Positions 1-11,916 are shown, counted from the stretch's first letter. The stretch is 50,046 nt of DNA from Thiomicrospira microaerophila (GCF_000934765.1 NZ_JYNN01000023.1:1-50046), one strand, 5' to 3'. The notes: generated by a model from the letters alone, not told the origin. Translations and numbers: made by a program.

Positions 1-2
1 CT

Positions 3-116
3 TCCAGAAACCTAAACACCACGCTTAATCAACATGGACGTATGTTAGGCGATGAGGTCTGTGCTGTAAAGTATGGGCACGGTCGGACGCTTACATTTAA
101 GATGCGTTTTCCTTGA
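3..116 (+). CDS. C-terminal end of an unknown protein (5' end outside window)
   Basis: An open frame enters from the left edge and stops at TGA 114-116, giving the last 37 residues of a protein, ending in FKMRFP. The tail holds a GRMLGDEV stretch and a basic, beta-like ending. It converges on metH with only 9 bases between the two stop codons, a spacing typical of real gene ends. I do not recognise the family; the visible part is too short to assign. It could be chance, but no other feature explains this stretch. Confidence 0.4.
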   Translation, partial: SRNLNTTLNQHGRMLGDEVCAVKYGHGRTLTFKMRFP

Positions 117-125
117 ATCAACCTA

Positions 126-3100
126 CTAAGCAAAATCTTCTGGGTCGTACCCTAAATTGGGTGCTAGCCATTTTTCAGCCTCAGCAATCGTCCAGCCTTT
201 GCGATGTGCGTAGTCTTCGGCTTGATCTCGACCAATTGAGCCGACCCCAAAATACTTGCTTTGCGGATGGGCATAATACCAACCTGACACCGCCGCGGTG
301 GGTGTCATTGCATAGCTGGAGGTCAGTTCTAAGCCAATTTCTTCATCCGGTTTTAGTAAGTCCCATAGCGTGCCTTTTTCAGTGTGCTCTGGGTTGGCAG
401 GGTAACCGGGCGCTGGGCGTATGCCTTGGTATTTCTCTTTGATGAGTTCCTCATTGGTTAGATTTTCATCTTTCGCATAACCCCAAAATTCTTTGCGAAC
501 TAGCTCGTGCATATGCTCGGCCAATGCTTCGGCTAAACGGTCTGCAAGCGCTTTAATCATAATCGAGTGATAGTCATCATGCTCGGCTTCAAAGCGTGCA
601 ATATGCTCATCAATGCCAATGCCTGCCGTTACCGCAAAGGCGCCAATGTAATCATTAATAACCAGGCCTGGTTGGTCTTTCAAGTTTTTGGGCGCAATGT
701 AATCGCTTAAACATTGATTATATTGCCCCGCCTTTTTCTCCGCCTGTTGGCGCAGGTTGTGTAAGCGACAAAGCGGTGTTGTGCGCGTTTCGTCAGTATA
801 AAGTTCAATATCATCGTCCACGGCATTCGCGGGATAAAACCCAATCACGGCACGGGCTGTCAGCCATTTTTCGTCAATAATTTTCTGAAGCATGGCTTGC
901 GCATCAGCAAACACCTTCTTCGCTTCTTCGCCGACAATCTTGTCGTCTAAAATGCGTGGATAGAGGCCGTGCAAATCCCAAGATTGGAAGAAGGGTGACC
1001 AATCTATCCGGGGCACCAAATCAGCGAGGTCGATCGTGTCGAATACTTTTTTACCTAAAAAGCTTGGCTTGGGCGGTGTGTAGTCTGACCAGTCTATAGG
1101 GATCGGGTTTTCACGCGCTTTGTTCAGCGGCGTGCGTTTGACTTGTTTGGCGCGTGCTTTGCGCTCTTCACGTAACTGCACATATTCTTCACGAATTTTA
1201 GCGGCAAAGTCGGCTTTGAGGTCATTGGAAATCAAACTTTGCGCTACCCCCACGGCTCGCGACGCATCTTTTACATAGACCACCGGATGATCGTATTGCG
1301 GTTCAATTTTGACCGCGGTATGGGCTTTAGAGGTGGTTGCGCCGCCAATTAGTAGCGGTATCGACATGCCACGACGTTGCATTTCTTTAGCAACATGCAC
1401 CATTTCTTCGAGTGACGGGGTGATGAGACCTGACAAGCCAATCACATTCGCACCTTCACGTAATGCGGTGTCGAGAATTTTCTCCGCGGGCACCATCACA
1501 CCCAGATCAATCACCTCAAAGTTATTACACTGCAACACCACGCCGACAATGTTTTTGCCGATGTCATGCACATCACCTTTCACCGTCGCCATCACAATCT
1601 TACCCTTGGCTTGACCTGAGGCCTTTTCTTCTTCAAGGAAGGGTTGTAGATAAGCCACCGCGCGTTTCATGACCCGCGCTGATTTCACTACCTGTGGCAA
1701 GAACATTTTGCCTGCGCCAAACAGGTCGCCGACCACATTCATGCCATCCATCAAAGGTCCCTCAATCACCTGAAGCGGTGAACCGAGGGTGGTGCGGGCT
1801 TCTTCGGTATCCGCTTCAATAAAGTCGGTAATGCCTTTAACCAAAGAATGTTCCAAGCGTTTTTCTACACTCGCATCACGCCATGCAATATCGGACTCTT
1901 TGCTTTGCACCGAACCATCGCCACGGAATTTTTCTGCCACTTCCAGTAAGCGATCGGCCGCGCCATCATCCTTATTCAAAACAACATCTTCCACCGCTTG
2001 CTTCAGTTCTGGATCAAGGTCGTCATACACCGCCATTTGTGAGGCATTAACGATGCCCATATCCATGCCTTTTTGAATCGCATAGTAAAGGAAAACCGAA
2101 TGAATCGCTTCACGCACCGGGTTATTGCCACGGAAAGAAAAAGATACGTTAGAAACACCGCCCGAAATTAACGCATGGGGCAGATGGTTCTTAATCCACT
2201 CCACCGCGTTAATAAAGTCCATCGCATAGTTATTGTGCTCATCAATACCCGTCGCAATGGCAAAAATATTCGGATCAAAGATAATGTCTTCGGGCGGGAA
2301 GCCATTCGCCACCAATAAGTCATACGAACGTTTACAGATTTCCGTTTTGCGCGCAAAGGTATCCGCTTGGCCATCCTCATCAAACGCCATCACAATCGTT
2401 GCTGCGCCATAACGCTGAATCAGTTTGGCTTGGGCGAGGAAGTTTTCTTCGCCTTCTTTCAAGGAGATGGAGTTAACAATGCCTTTTCCTTGAATACATT
2501 TTAAACCCGCCTCAATCGCCTCCCATTTTGATGAGTCAATCATCACAGGTACACGCGCAGCATCGGGTTCACCGGCCATCATATTTAAAAAACGCGTCAT
2601 ACAGGCTTTAGCATCCAACATGCCTTCGTCCATATTAACGTCAATAATTTGCGCGCCGTCATTGACCTGTTTAACCGCGATTTCAACCGCTTGCTCGTAG
2701 TTATCTTCAATAATCAAGCGCTTAAACAAGGCCGAGCCGGTGACGTTATTGCGCTCACCGACATTAACAAATAACGTGGAGTCATCAATCGTCATCGGCT
2801 CAAGCCCAGACAAACGGCAGGCTACTTTAACCTTAGGGAGGGTGCGCTGAGGATAAGCCTGCGCCGCCTTTGCCATCGCTTCGACATGCTCAGGGGTGGT
2901 GCCACAACAGCCGCCAATAATATTTAGCCAGCCATTTTCAGCCCAGGTTTGAATTTCTTTTGCCATTTGCTCTGGGGTTTCATCATACTCACCAAACTCA
3001 TTCGGCAGGCCGGCGTTTGGGTGAACCGACACATAGGTTTCACAAATGCGGCTGAGTTCTTCAACATAAGGGCGCAACTCGTTCGGGCCAAGCGCACAGT

Positions 3101-3839
3101 TTAGGCCAACGGATAAAGGCTTAGCATGACGAATCGCATTATAAAAGGCTTCGGTCGTTTGCCCCGACAAGGTGCGACCAGACGCATCGGTAATGGTGCC
3201 CGAAATCATAATCGGCACCTCTTCGCCCAAGGTATCTTCCACCTGCTTAACCGCGAAAATCGCCGCTTTGGCGTTCAAGGTATCAAAAATGGTTTCAATT
3301 AAGATGACATCTGCGCCGCCTTCTAATAGTGCATTCGTCGCCTGCACATAGGCTTCGACCAGTTCATCAAAATGGGTATTGCGAAAGCCAGGATCGTTCA
3401 CATCCGGTGAGATCGAAGCGGTGCGGTTTGTTGGGCCAAGCACCCCAGCGACAAAACGCGGTTTGCCGTCTTCTTGTTCAGCGATATCGCAGGCCTGGCG
3501 GGCCACCTGCGCGGCGTAAATATTAATATCGCGCACTTGGTCTTGCATATCGTAATCGGCTTGCGCAATGGTGGTGGCGTTAAACGAATTGGTTTCAAGG
3601 ATATCTACGCCCTTGCGCAAAAAGCTCAAATGGATGTCGCGAATCGCGTCAGGTTTGGTGATGACCAAAATGTCATTGTTGCCCTTGATGTCCATGTGAA
3701 AGTCCGCAAAACGCTCGCCACGGAAATCCTCTTCCGACAGATTTAAACCCTGAATCATTGTGCCCATTGCACCATCGAGTACTAGCACACGTTCAGTCAG
3801 TAATTGTTTTAGTAAGGCAATCCGTTGCAGACGATTCAT
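126..3839 (-). CDS. metH: Cobalamin-dependent methionine synthase
   Basis: Transfers a methyl group from 5-methyltetrahydrofolate to homocysteine through protein-bound cobalamin, in the cytosol. The protein has 1237 residues, close to the usual 1227 or so. Domains in order: homocysteine-binding barrel (about 1-325) with zinc ligands in GLNCALG (about 245) and GGCCGTT (about 311); pterin-binding barrel (about 340-640); four-helix cap and B12 domain with the [10 protein letters not shown] base-off histidine motif (about 756) and SGLITPS; and the C-terminal S-adenosylmethionine activation domain with RPAPGYPA. No cobalamin riboswitch is evident in the 200 bases upstream. One copy of the CCAGGCCTGG palindrome lies in the activation domain and is read as QPGLV. 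Confidence 0.97.
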   Translation of the reverse strand: MNRLQRIALLKQLLTERVLVLDGAMGTMIQGLNLSEEDFRGERFADFHMDIKGNNDILVITKPDAIRDIHLSFLRKGVDILETNSFNATTIAQADYDMQDQVRDINIYAAQVARQACDIAEQEDGKPRFVAGVLGPTNRTASISPDVNDPGFRNTHFDELVEAYVQATNALLEGGADVILIETIFDTLNAKAAIFAVKQVEDTLGEEVPIMISGTITDASGRTLSGQTTEAFYNAIRHAKPLSVGLNCALGPNELRPYVEELSRICETYVSVHPNAGLPNEFGEYDETPEQMAKEIQTWAENGWLNIIGGCCGTTPEHVEAMAKAAQAYPQRTLPKVKVACRLSGLEPMTIDDSTLFVNVGERNNVTGSALFKRLIIEDNYEQAVEIAVKQVNDGAQIIDVNMDEGMLDAKACMTRFLNMMAGEPDAARVPVMIDSSKWEAIEAGLKCIQGKGIVNSISLKEGEENFLAQAKLIQRYGAATIVMAFDEDGQADTFARKTEICKRSYDLLVANGFPPEDIIFDPNIFAIATGIDEHNNYAMDFINAVEWIKNHLPHALISGGVSNVSFSFRGNNPVREAIHSVFLYYAIQKGMDMGIVNASQMAVYDDLDPELKQAVEDVVLNKDDGAADRLLEVAEKFRGDGSVQSKESDIAWRDASVEKRLEHSLVKGITDFIEADTEEARTTLGSPLQVIEGPLMDGMNVVGDLFGAGKMFLPQVVKSARVMKRAVAYLQPFLEEEKASGQAKGKIVMATVKGDVHDIGKNIVGVVLQCNNFEVIDLGVMVPAEKILDTALREGANVIGLSGLITPSLEEMVHVAKEMQRRGMSIPLLIGGATTSKAHTAVKIEPQYDHPVVYVKDASRAVGVAQSLISNDLKADFAAKIREEYVQLREERKARAKQVKRTPLNKARENPIPIDWSDYTPPKPSFLGKKVFDTIDLADLVPRIDWSPFFQSWDLHGLYPRILDDKIVGEEAKKVFADAQAMLQKIIDEKWLTARAVIGFYPANAVDDDIELYTDETRTTPLCRLHNLRQQAEKKAGQYNQCLSDYIAPKNLKDQPGLVINDYIGAFAVTAGIGIDEHIARFEAEHDDYHSIMIKALADRLAEALAEHMHELVRKEFWGYAKDENLTNEELIKEKYQGIRPAPGYPANPEHTEKGTLWDLLKPDEEIGLELTSSYAMTPTAAVSGWYYAHPQSKYFGVGSIGRDQAEDYAHRKGWTIAEAEKWLAPNLGYDPEDFA
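660..673. repeat. Iterated palindrome copy in metH
   Basis: AACCAGGCCTGGTT exact, right flank G; read on the minus strand as D-Q-P-G-L-V. Confidence 0.93.
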
Positions 3840-4041
3840 AGCAAATCCATTTGTTGTTCAATTCAAAAGTTGATTATTTTAACGCAAAAGCAGATGGAAA
3901 ATGTTTTTGAAGTGAGGATAGGATGCCGACTAGACGCAATTAAAATACAGTTTAGGCTTAAAGTTCGCAATCAATTTGATTTAATTCATTGTGCAATCAA
4001 GGTATGATTAGCCCATTATTAAAATGTTGTTGGAGTGCGTG

Positions 4042-4803
4042 ATGTCTACTTTTTTTCCAGTTGAAGAAATTGTTTCGGGGTGTAAGCAATGTCACCAGCC
4101 CCTTGGATTTGAATTTACATTTGCATTTCAACCAATAGTTGACATCAAAAATAAAACGCTATTCGGATATGAAGCGCTGGTACGAGGCTGTCAGGGTGAA
4201 GGCGCTTATCAAGTGCTCAGCAAGGTGAATGATCAGAATCGTTACGCGTTCGACCAGGCCTGCCGGGTCAAAGCGATTCAGCTCGCCAGCGAACTCAAGC
4301 TTGACCGGATGCTCAGTATTAATTTTTTACCGAATGCGGTGTATGAGCCAAGGCATTGTATTCGCAGTACGTTAGAAGCGGCCAAGCAATATAATTTTCC
4401 AACTGAACGTTTAATGTTTGAGATTACCGAATCGGAACATGTTGCTGATGTGGCACATCTGACACGTATTTTTTCAGAATACCAAGCCCAGGGTTTCACT
4501 ACCGCGCTGGATGACTTTGGTGCGGGGCACGCAGGCTTAAATTTGTTGGCGAGTTTTGTACCGCAAATTCTAAAAATTGATATGGAGCTGGTTCGCGATA
4601 TTGACCGGAATAAAATCAAGCAATCGATTGCTAGGGGTTTAATGCAAATTTGCAACGATCTGAATATTACTGTACTAGCCGAAGGCTTAGAAACCAAAGA
4701 AGAAGTGGCGTTTTATCAAGATCTGGGGGTGCGTTTAATGCAAGGTTATTATTTTGCTAAACCCGGATTTGAGATATTGCCACGACCTGATGGTTTTTCT
4801 TAA
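4042..4803 (+). CDS. Stand-alone EAL-domain protein, probable c-di-GMP phosphodiesterase
   Basis: About 253 residues, essentially one EAL domain with a short N-terminal extension containing a CKQC pair. Catalytic-type motifs visible: EALVRG (the EAL glutamate), NFLPN, FEITES, LDDFGAG, LKIDMELV, AEGLET and QGYYFAKP. Metal and general-base residues of active EAL enzymes therefore appear present, so it probably hydrolyses c-di-GMP to pGpG. The start at 4042 is chosen because GGAG at 4032-4035 lies 6 bases ahead; an earlier in-frame ATG at 4024 lacks a ribosome site. There is no sensor or membrane segment, so it acts as a soluble enzyme or, like YdiV-type proteins, by binding a partner. It is divergent from metH. 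Confidence 0.88.
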   Translation: MSTFFPVEEIVSGCKQCHQPLGFEFTFAFQPIVDIKNKTLFGYEALVRGCQGEGAYQVLSKVNDQNRYAFDQACRVKAIQLASELKLDRMLSINFLPNAVYEPRHCIRSTLEAAKQYNFPTERLMFEITESEHVADVAHLTRIFSEYQAQGFTTALDDFGAGHAGLNLLASFVPQILKIDMELVRDIDRNKIKQSIARGLMQICNDLNITVLAEGLETKEEVAFYQDLGVRLMQGYYFAKPGFEILPRPDGFS

Positions 4804-4827
4804 ATTCAAAATTTTTTAATCCTGCCC

Positions 4828-4855
4828 CTTGAATCTATTTTTCCTAGCCCCATAT
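4828..4855 (+). promoter_or_regulatory. Sigma-32 type heat-shock promoter of groESL
   Basis: CTTGAAT (4828-4834), a 13-base spacer, then CCCCATAT (4848-4855) matches the classical RpoH promoter pattern (CTTGAAA, 13-14 bases, CCCCATNT) almost exactly. It sits 118 bases upstream of groES in the same direction. No CIRCE-type inverted repeat (TTAGCACTC/GAGTGCTAA) is present, so positive control by RpoH rather than HrcA repression is inferred. Confidence 0.82.
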
Positions 4856-4972
4856 TAGCCCTGTCTTAATAAATTTAGCCGATTTGCATTGCGTGAATCG
4901 GCCCAAACCCAGATTTAAAATTATCTGGATTAAACCTCACGATTAAATTTAACAATGTTAGGAGAACTATCT

Positions 4973-5260
4973 ATGAGCATTAAACCTTTGCATGATCGCG
5001 TTGTAGTGCGTCGCTTGGAAGAAGAAAAAGTATCAGCGGGCGGCATCGTACTACCTGATTCAGCAAAAGAAAAACCAGCCGAAGGCGAAGTGGTGGCTGT
5101 AGGCCCAGGTAAAGCGTCTGACAGTGGCACAGTGGTTGCCATGAGCGTTAAAGTCGGCGACAAGGTCTTGTTCGGCAAATATTCAGGTCAAGAAGTAAAA
5201 GTCGATGGTGAAGAACTATTAGTGATGCGTGAAGACGACATTATCGCGATTCGCGGTTAA
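4973..5260 (+). CDS. groES: Co-chaperonin GroES
   Basis: A 95-residue Hsp10 that caps the GroEL folding chamber. Visible signatures are the N-terminal [13 protein letters not shown], the mobile loop with GGIVLPDSA and the C-terminal DDIIAIRG. The ATG at 4973 is taken as start because GGAG at 4961-4964 lies 8 bases upstream and the protein then has the standard GroES length; an in-frame upstream start at 4955 would add a non-homologous MLGELS. It is the first gene of the groESL operon, 63 bases ahead of groEL, under a heat-shock promoter at 4828. Confidence 0.98.
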   Translation: MSIKPLHDRVVVRRLEEEKVSAGGIVLPDSAKEKPAEGEVVAVGPGKASDSGTVVAMSVKVGDKVLFGKYSGQEVKVDGEELLVMREDDIIAIRG

Positions 5261-5311
5261 TTTTTCGTTGACGTATAGTTACACTTAGATTGTCTTAACA
5301 CATTAAATTGA

Positions 5312-6961
<1,650 letters not shown>

Positions 6962-7002
6962 TCGATCCGATTACATTAAGCTAAACATTTAGCCTAATAA
7001 AA

Positions 7003-7037
7003 AGCCCCGTCAGTGAAGCACTGGCGGGGCTTTTTTT
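7003..7037 (+). terminator. Intrinsic terminator of groESL
   Basis: AGCCCCGTCAGTG (7003-7015), a three-base loop, and CACTGGCGGGGCT (7019-7031) form a 13-pair stem with one G-U pair, followed by seven T (7031-7037). It lies 42 bases after the groEL stop. Confidence 0.9.
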
Positions 7038-7048
7038 GTGACTGTTTG

Positions 7049-7064
7049 CAACCAGGCCTGGTTG
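7049..7064. repeat. Full 16-bp copy of the iterated palindrome
   Basis: Exact CAACCAGGCCTGGTTG, just beyond the groEL terminator and between the convergent groEL and lytic-transglycosylase genes. Confidence 0.95.
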
Positions 7065-7142
7065 TGAAAAACCGGGTTATCAAGCGTTAACACTTAACCC
7101 GCATATTTCATAAAGTGCACGCGAATCTATGAAACATCTGTG

Positions 7143-7790
7143 TTAACAAAATGGCCAGATGCAAAAGCGTCTTGGTAGGTTGTTACAGCTTCTGAGTTGC
7201 TGATCGTAGAGTTTAGATTGGCGGTCTACTTTTTTAGCTACTTCGATTAGCCAGGGTTTTTGGTTATAGGTTTTGCGCCGATAGCCACCATGACCTTCGT
7301 GGTAGGCGAGGTAGAGGTTGTAGGGATCACGCAAAGAAATGCCATTTCGCTGGTTGGAAACCGAGTTATACCAGCCGATAAAGTCGAGGGCATCATAGAT
7401 ATTATCCCGGCGTGCGCGATAATTGCCGGTAGCTTTTTGATAGTCATACCATGCGGGGTTTTGCGCTTGTGCATAGCCAAACGCGCTGGATTTACGTGGC
7501 AGTGGGATAAAGCCTAGCGCATAATCTCTTGGAGGTCGTGCATTATGCACAAAGCGCGATTCTTGGTGAACAAAGGCCTTTTGAATAGCTACAGACGTAC
7601 CCCATTTTTCTTCTGATTTTTTAGCGGCTTTATACCATCTCGGGTCATGTTCAATAATTTGGCAAATATTGTTGTGACTGCTGGCCGGTGGCGGTGTCGT
7701 GCTGCAACCTGACAGTAAACCTAATACAACCATCAGTGAAAAAAAACTGATGAATGAAAAACGGAAATGGGTTTTAAGTTGGCTCGGCAT
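7143..7790 (-). CDS. Lytic-transglycosylase-like lipoprotein (SLT fold)
   Basis: 215 residues. The N-terminus has a hydrophobic segment ending in the lipobox LLSGC (Cys about 29), so it is probably an outer-membrane lipoprotein. The mature part has features of Slt-type goose-lysozyme folds: HQESRF with the likely catalytic glutamate (about 76-80), SAFGYAQAQNP corresponding to the GxxQ segment, and AYHEGHGGY near the end. It would cleave peptidoglycan between MurNAc and GlcNAc. The start codon is 3 bases after the ftsY stop and its ribosome site AGGAG lies in the end of ftsY, so the two are co-transcribed and probably translationally coupled. Family assignment is by motif only. Confidence 0.75.
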   Translation of the reverse strand: MPSQLKTHFRFSFISFFSLMVVLGLLSGCSTTPPPASSHNNICQIIEHDPRWYKAAKKSEEKWGTSVAIQKAFVHQESRFVHNARPPRDYALGFIPLPRKSSAFGYAQAQNPAWYDYQKATGNYRARRDNIYDALDFIGWYNSVSNQRNGISLRDPYNLYLAYHEGHGGYRRKTYNQKPWLIEVAKKVDRQSKLYDQQLRSCNNLPRRFCIWPFC

Positions 7791-7793
7791 GGG

Positions 7794-9041
7794 TTACTCC
7801 TGTTTTAGTTTTTCTGATTTTGCAAAAAGCGCATCGGTAAACTCCTTCGCATTAAACTCGCGTAGGTCATCAATTTTTTCACCGACACCGATATAGCGAA
7901 CAGGGATAGGCAATTGTTGTGCCAAAGAGAAAATAATGCCGCCTTTTGCCGTGCCATCCAGTTTTGATAGCACCAGGCCTGAAAGCTGCATCGCGGCGTT
8001 AAATTGCTTGGCTTGGCTAATCGCGTTCTGTCCCGTGCCGGCATCCAGCACCAACATGACTTCATGCGGTGCGCTCGCTTCAACTTTTTGAATCACACGG
8101 CGCACTTTTTTAAGTTCTTCCATCAGATTACTTTGGGTATGCAAACGCCCCGCGGTATCGGCAATCAGAATGTCGATTTTTTTCGCCTTCGCCGATTGAA
8201 TCGCATCAAAGATAACGGCGGCAGAGTCGGCGCCTGTACCCTGTGCGATAACCGGCACATTATTGCGCTCGCCCCAAGTCTGTAGTTGCTCCACCGCGGC
8301 CGCACGGAAGGTGTCGCCCGCCGCGAGCATCACGGATTTGCCTTCTAGCTGAAATTTTTTCGCCAGTTTACCAATGGTGGTGGTTTTGCCAACACCATTC
8401 ACGCCAACCATTAAAATAACAAAGGGTTTTTGACTTGTGTCAATCACTAGGGGTTGGTTGACGGGGGTGAGCAAATCGGCCAGTTGTTGTTTGAGCGCAT
8501 CAATCAGTGCTTGAGGGTCTTTAAGCTCTTTGCGCGACACTTGTCCGGTCAGGTTTTGAATGATTTGATCGGTTGCATCGACCCCAACATCCGCCGTCAG
8601 CAATAGCATCTCTAGGTCATCGAGCAGGTCTTGGTCGATTTCTTTTTTGCCTAAAATGAGGTTGGCTAAACCATCGCTGAAGGCTTGGCGTGTTTTAGTG
8701 AGCTGGTTTTTTAAACGGGCAAATAAGCCAAGTTTTGTGGGCTTTTCTTCTGGCTTTTCTTCTAGTTTTTGGGCTGGCTTAATTTCCGCTTTTTCTATCG
8801 ATTTAGTTTCGACTTGGGGTGTAGTCTTACTCTCAGGCGGTTTTTCAGTAACACTCGGCTCAGGGTCTTTTACCGATTCTATTGGCGTAGGTTGGTGTTT
8901 TTCGGGCACAGGCTCGTGCTGGACGACGATCTCAGGCATCGCCTCAGCAGCGCCAGGCTGGTCAGAAATAATGGCTTTTTGATCCTGCTCGTCTTGGGGT
9001 GCTTCTTGTTTTTTATCTTTTTTGCGAAAAAATCCAAACAT
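7794..9041 (-). CDS. ftsY: Signal recognition particle receptor FtsY
   Basis: SRP-receptor GTPase that docks SRP-bound ribosomes at the inner membrane. About 415 residues from ATG 9041 (MFGFFRKKDKK); an in-frame upstream extension to 9128 has no homologous look. The first 105 residues are the acidic, low-complexity A region rich in Glu, Lys and Pro. The NG domain follows: GVNGVGKTTTIGKLA (P-loop), DTFRAAAVEQL, DTAGRLHTQ and SKLDGTAKGG. The last gives the guanine-specificity element. The lipoprotein gene at 7143 is coupled downstream. Unlike in enterobacteria, ftsE and ftsX do not follow. Confidence 0.96.
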   Translation of the reverse strand: MFGFFRKKDKKQEAPQDEQDQKAIISDQPGAAEAMPEIVVQHEPVPEKHQPTPIESVKDPEPSVTEKPPESKTTPQVETKSIEKAEIKPAQKLEEKPEEKPTKLGLFARLKNQLTKTRQAFSDGLANLILGKKEIDQDLLDDLEMLLLTADVGVDATDQIIQNLTGQVSRKELKDPQALIDALKQQLADLLTPVNQPLVIDTSQKPFVILMVGVNGVGKTTTIGKLAKKFQLEGKSVMLAAGDTFRAAAVEQLQTWGERNNVPVIAQGTGADSAAVIFDAIQSAKAKKIDILIADTAGRLHTQSNLMEELKKVRRVIQKVEASAPHEVMLVLDAGTGQNAISQAKQFNAAMQLSGLVLSKLDGTAKGGIIFSLAQQLPIPVRYIGVGEKIDDLREFNAKEFTDALFAKSEKLKQE

Positions 9042-9214
9042 AATCTCTATAACCTCTGTAGGCTGGGTAATCTTATCGGCTAGTGCCGAAAAGTTCCATA
9101 TTTGTAAACTTGTAAAAAATGATTGCACACATTATAAAGTAATTTGCTATAGAAAGAGACCTTTGGCGTCAATGCAAAAGGCTTGTTGAACTATTCGGGT
9201 TAAAAGGATGGGTT

Positions 9215-10591
9215 ATGAATTTAAAGCTACTCACAATAGGATGGATGAGCTGGTTGGTTGTTGGGCTGGTTCAAGCGGCGGAAGCGCCGCGCTTGTTTGA
9301 AGCCCAGTTAGATAACGGACTGCAGATCGTCGTCAAGCAAGATCAACGTGCGCCCGTGGTGGTGCATCAAATGTGGTATCGCGTTGGGGCTAATTATGAA
9401 CCACAGGGTGTAACCGGGGTGTCGCATATGCTTGAACATATGATGTTTAAGGGTACCGAGACTATGGAGCCGGGTGCGTTTTCACGACGTGTCTCGCAAA
9501 TGGGGGGGCGTGAAAATGCCTTCACCTCCTCCAATTTCACCGCCTATTTTCAAATCGTCGGTAAACAGCATCTTGCCGAAGTGATGCAGATGGAATCGGA
9601 TCGTATGGCTAATTTAAAATTGAGCGAAGCGCAATTTCAGCCTGAACGCGATGTGGTGATTCAAGAGCGCTTATGGGCGGTGGAAGACCGACCTAGCTCT
9701 AAACTGTTTGAGCAGTTTAAAGCGACCGCTTTTCTAAGTAGTCCTGAACGCAATCCGGTTATCGGCTGGATGGCGGATATCAAAAATTACCAATTGGCCG
9801 ATTTGCAGGATTGGTATGACCGTTGGTACGCCCCCAATAATGCCACGTTGGTGGTGGTGGGCGATGTCGATCCGCACGAGGTTGTAGAGTTAGCGAAACA
9901 AACCTATGGTCAATATCCTGCGCGCGACATTATTCAGCCGCGTTTACAGCCAGAAATCCAACAGCAGGGGATGCGCCGGATTGAATTAAAAGATGCGACA
10001 CCGGTACCGAGCATTATCCTAGGGTTTCATGTGCCTTCGCTGGTGACGGCAGACAGCGCGGATGAGGTCTATGCCTTGTCGGTTTTAGCGAGTGTGTTAG
10101 ATGGTGACTCCGGACGCTTAACCCAAGAAATGGTGCGTGAGCAGCAGATCGCCAGCTCGATTGGCACCTTTTATCGTGCCAATGGTCGTTTAGGCTCCCA
10201 ATTCTTTTTCAGCGCTCAGCCACAAGCTGGCGTTGACATCGAGCAATTGGAGGCGGAGTTAATCAAGCAAATTGAGCGGATTAAAACCGAGCCGATGAGC
10301 CAACAGGCGCTCAACCGCGTACTGGCGCAAGCCGAAGCACAATATGTCTACAATCAGGATTCGGTGCAAGCGCAAGCCATGTCGATTGGCATGATGGTCA
10401 GTGTCGGCTTGCCTGCGGATACGATGGAAACCTGGGTGGATAACCTACGCCAAGTCACCCCGGCGCAATTGCAGGCGGTGGCCAAAAAATATTTGCAGAC
10501 GGATAACATGACGGTTGGGATTTTACGTCCCAGTGGCGAAACCAATCGTCGCCCTACAGCCAAACCTGATTTTGGCGGGAGATCACACTAA
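9215..10591 (+). CDS. M16-family zinc peptidase (active subunit)
   Basis: 458 residues with a cleavable signal peptide ending around QAAEA (residue 22 to 24), so periplasmic. The inverted zinc motif HxxEH is present as HMLEH (about 72-76), with the downstream glutamate region ERDVVIQERLW (about 149-158). This is the catalytic half of a pitrilysin/processing-peptidase-like heterodimer. AGGA at 9205-9208 supports the start. The stop overlaps the start of the next gene in TAATG, giving tight coupling with its partner. Substrates of such bacterial pairs are mostly unknown; turnover of periplasmic peptides is inferred. It is divergent from ftsY across 173 bases. Confidence 0.9.
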   Translation: MNLKLLTIGWMSWLVVGLVQAAEAPRLFEAQLDNGLQIVVKQDQRAPVVVHQMWYRVGANYEPQGVTGVSHMLEHMMFKGTETMEPGAFSRRVSQMGGRENAFTSSNFTAYFQIVGKQHLAEVMQMESDRMANLKLSEAQFQPERDVVIQERLWAVEDRPSSKLFEQFKATAFLSSPERNPVIGWMADIKNYQLADLQDWYDRWYAPNNATLVVVGDVDPHEVVELAKQTYGQYPARDIIQPRLQPEIQQQGMRRIELKDATPVPSIILGFHVPSLVTADSADEVYALSVLASVLDGDSGRLTQEMVREQQIASSIGTFYRANGRLGSQFFFSAQPQAGVDIEQLEAELIKQIERIKTEPMSQQALNRVLAQAEAQYVYNQDSVQAQAMSIGMMVSVGLPADTMETWVDNLRQVTPAQLQAVAKKYLQTDNMTVGILRPSGETNRRPTAKPDFGGRSH

Positions 10592-11916
10592 TGAAAAAAT
10601 CAATTTACGTTATAGCCTTCGTATTTGGACTCACCAGCTGGAGTCTGCAGGCTTCGGTTGATATTCAAACTTGGACCACCAGCAAAGGCACCAAGGTACT
10701 GTTTGTTGAAGCACCGGAATTGCCTATGATCGACATTGAACTTAAGTTTGACGCCGGCAGTGCGCGTGATAATCGACAACCAGGCCTGGCGAGCTTTACT
10801 GCGAATATGATCGGTACGCAAACCGCTCAATTAACCGAGCAGGCGATTGCGGATGGCTTTAATGACCTAGGTGCGCAGTTTGGCGGCGATGTGAATCGTG
10901 ATGCGGCTAGCTTTAGTCTGCGCAGTTTAACGCGAGCCGATTTGTTGAACCCCGCGTTAGATTTATTTGAGCAGGTGATTAATCAGGCCGCTTTTTCAGA
11001 AACCATTTTTCAGCGCGATCGCCAGCGACTCATTCAAGGCTTACAGCAAGCCGAAGAGCAGCCCGCTCGCGTCGCGCAACGTGCGTTTTGGCAGGGCTTG
11101 TACGGTGAACACGCCTATGCCCATCCGGTATCAGGCACGGTCGAATCGGTCGACTCGTTGAATATCAAAGACCTTGAAGCCTTTAAGCAGCGTTACTATG
11201 TGGCACAAAACGCGCAAATTGCGATGGTCGGCGCGATTACACGTCAGCAAGCGGAAAAGCTGGCGGAACAATTAACCGCCGCAATGCCTAAGGGGGAAAA
11301 GCCGGCTGCGCTCGCGCAACCTAAGCCTTTAACCCAAGCTAAGAATGAGGCTAAAAACGAACCTAAAACCGAGGTGATTGATTTTCAAGCGGCGCAAACG
11401 CAATACTTTGCCGGTCAATTAGCTGTTGAGCGGGGGCATCCTGATTATTATGCGTTGTTTTTAGGCAATCATTTATTAGGCGGTAGTGGCTTTGCGTCTT
11501 TGTTAGTTGAAGAAGTGCGCGAAAAACGCGGATTGGTCTACAGCGTTTATAGTTACTTTGCCCCGATGCGTGTAGCCGGTCCTTGGATTGTGGGTTTATC
11601 CACCGCGAATAGCCAAGCGATGCAAGCCGATGAAGTGGTTAAACAAACGCTACAGGGTTTTATGAAAGACTTTGACGAGCAAAAACTCGCTGACATCAAA
11701 AGCAACTTGATCGGCGGCTGGCCGTTGCGAATGGATAGCAACAGCAAAATCCTCGGCTATATCAGTATGATCGGATTTTATGATTTACCGCTCGATTACC
11801 TAGACGCCTTTCCGCGCCAAATCGAGCAACTGAGTAAAGCGGAGGTACTCGCCGCCTGGCAGCGTCATATCAACCCCGACCAACTCTTTACCCTAATGGT
11901 AGGCCAGCCGGAGTAA
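10591..11916 (+). CDS. M16-family peptidase, probable non-catalytic partner
   Basis: 441 residues with a signal peptide ending at LQASVD. It has the M16 fold signature (GSARDNRQPGLASFTANM, then the C-terminal R/Y-containing EKRGLVYSVYSYF), but where the partner has HxxEH this protein has LASFTANM, so no zinc site remains. This matches the known arrangement in which one M16 subunit is catalytic and the other supplies substrate binding through its glycine-rich loop and R-x-Y region. A low-complexity lysine/proline linker (about 235-262) joins the two halves. The last 57 bases of this gene are repeated, with three mismatches, at 37489-37545. A palindrome copy at 10780 is read as RQPGLAS. Confidence 0.9.
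   Translation: MKKSIYVIAFVFGLTSWSLQASVDIQTWTTSKGTKVLFVEAPELPMIDIELKFDAGSARDNRQPGLASFTANMIGTQTAQLTEQAIADGFNDLGAQFGGDVNRDAASFSLRSLTRADLLNPALDLFEQVINQAAFSETIFQRDRQRLIQGLQQAEEQPARVAQRAFWQGLYGEHAYAHPVSGTVESVDSLNIKDLEAFKQRYYVAQNAQIAMVGAITRQQAEKLAEQLTAAMPKGEKPAALAQPKPLTQAKNEAKNEPKTEVIDFQAAQTQYFAGQLAVERGHPDYYALFLGNHLLGGSGFASLLVEEVREKRGLVYSVYSYFAPMRVAGPWIVGLSTANSQAMQADEVVKQTLQGFMKDFDEQKLADIKSNLIGGWPLRMDSNSKILGYISMIGFYDLPLDYLDAFPRQIEQLSKAEVLAAWQRHINPDQLFTLMVGQPE
10780..10789. repeat. Iterated palindrome core, in M16 gene
   Basis: CCAGGCCTGG with a full left arm (CAA) and a decayed right arm; read as QPGL in the non-catalytic M16 protein. Confidence 0.85.

Noticed and set aside
97-113. 13-base match between the tail of the left-edge gene and 37407-37419
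   Set aside because: A 13-mer match is expected by chance in 50 kb and no longer similarity surrounds it.
3840-4041. Possible cobalamin or SAM riboswitch upstream of metH
   Set aside because: No B12-box (GCCACTG) or SAM-I like stems were found; the region is short and AT-rich.
4804-4972. CIRCE element upstream of groES
   Set aside because: TTAGCACTC/GAGTGCTAA arms are absent; a sigma-32 promoter explains the region.
8647-9083. Long reading frames opposite ftsY
   Set aside because: They lie antisense to the low-complexity acidic region of ftsY and have no protein-like features.
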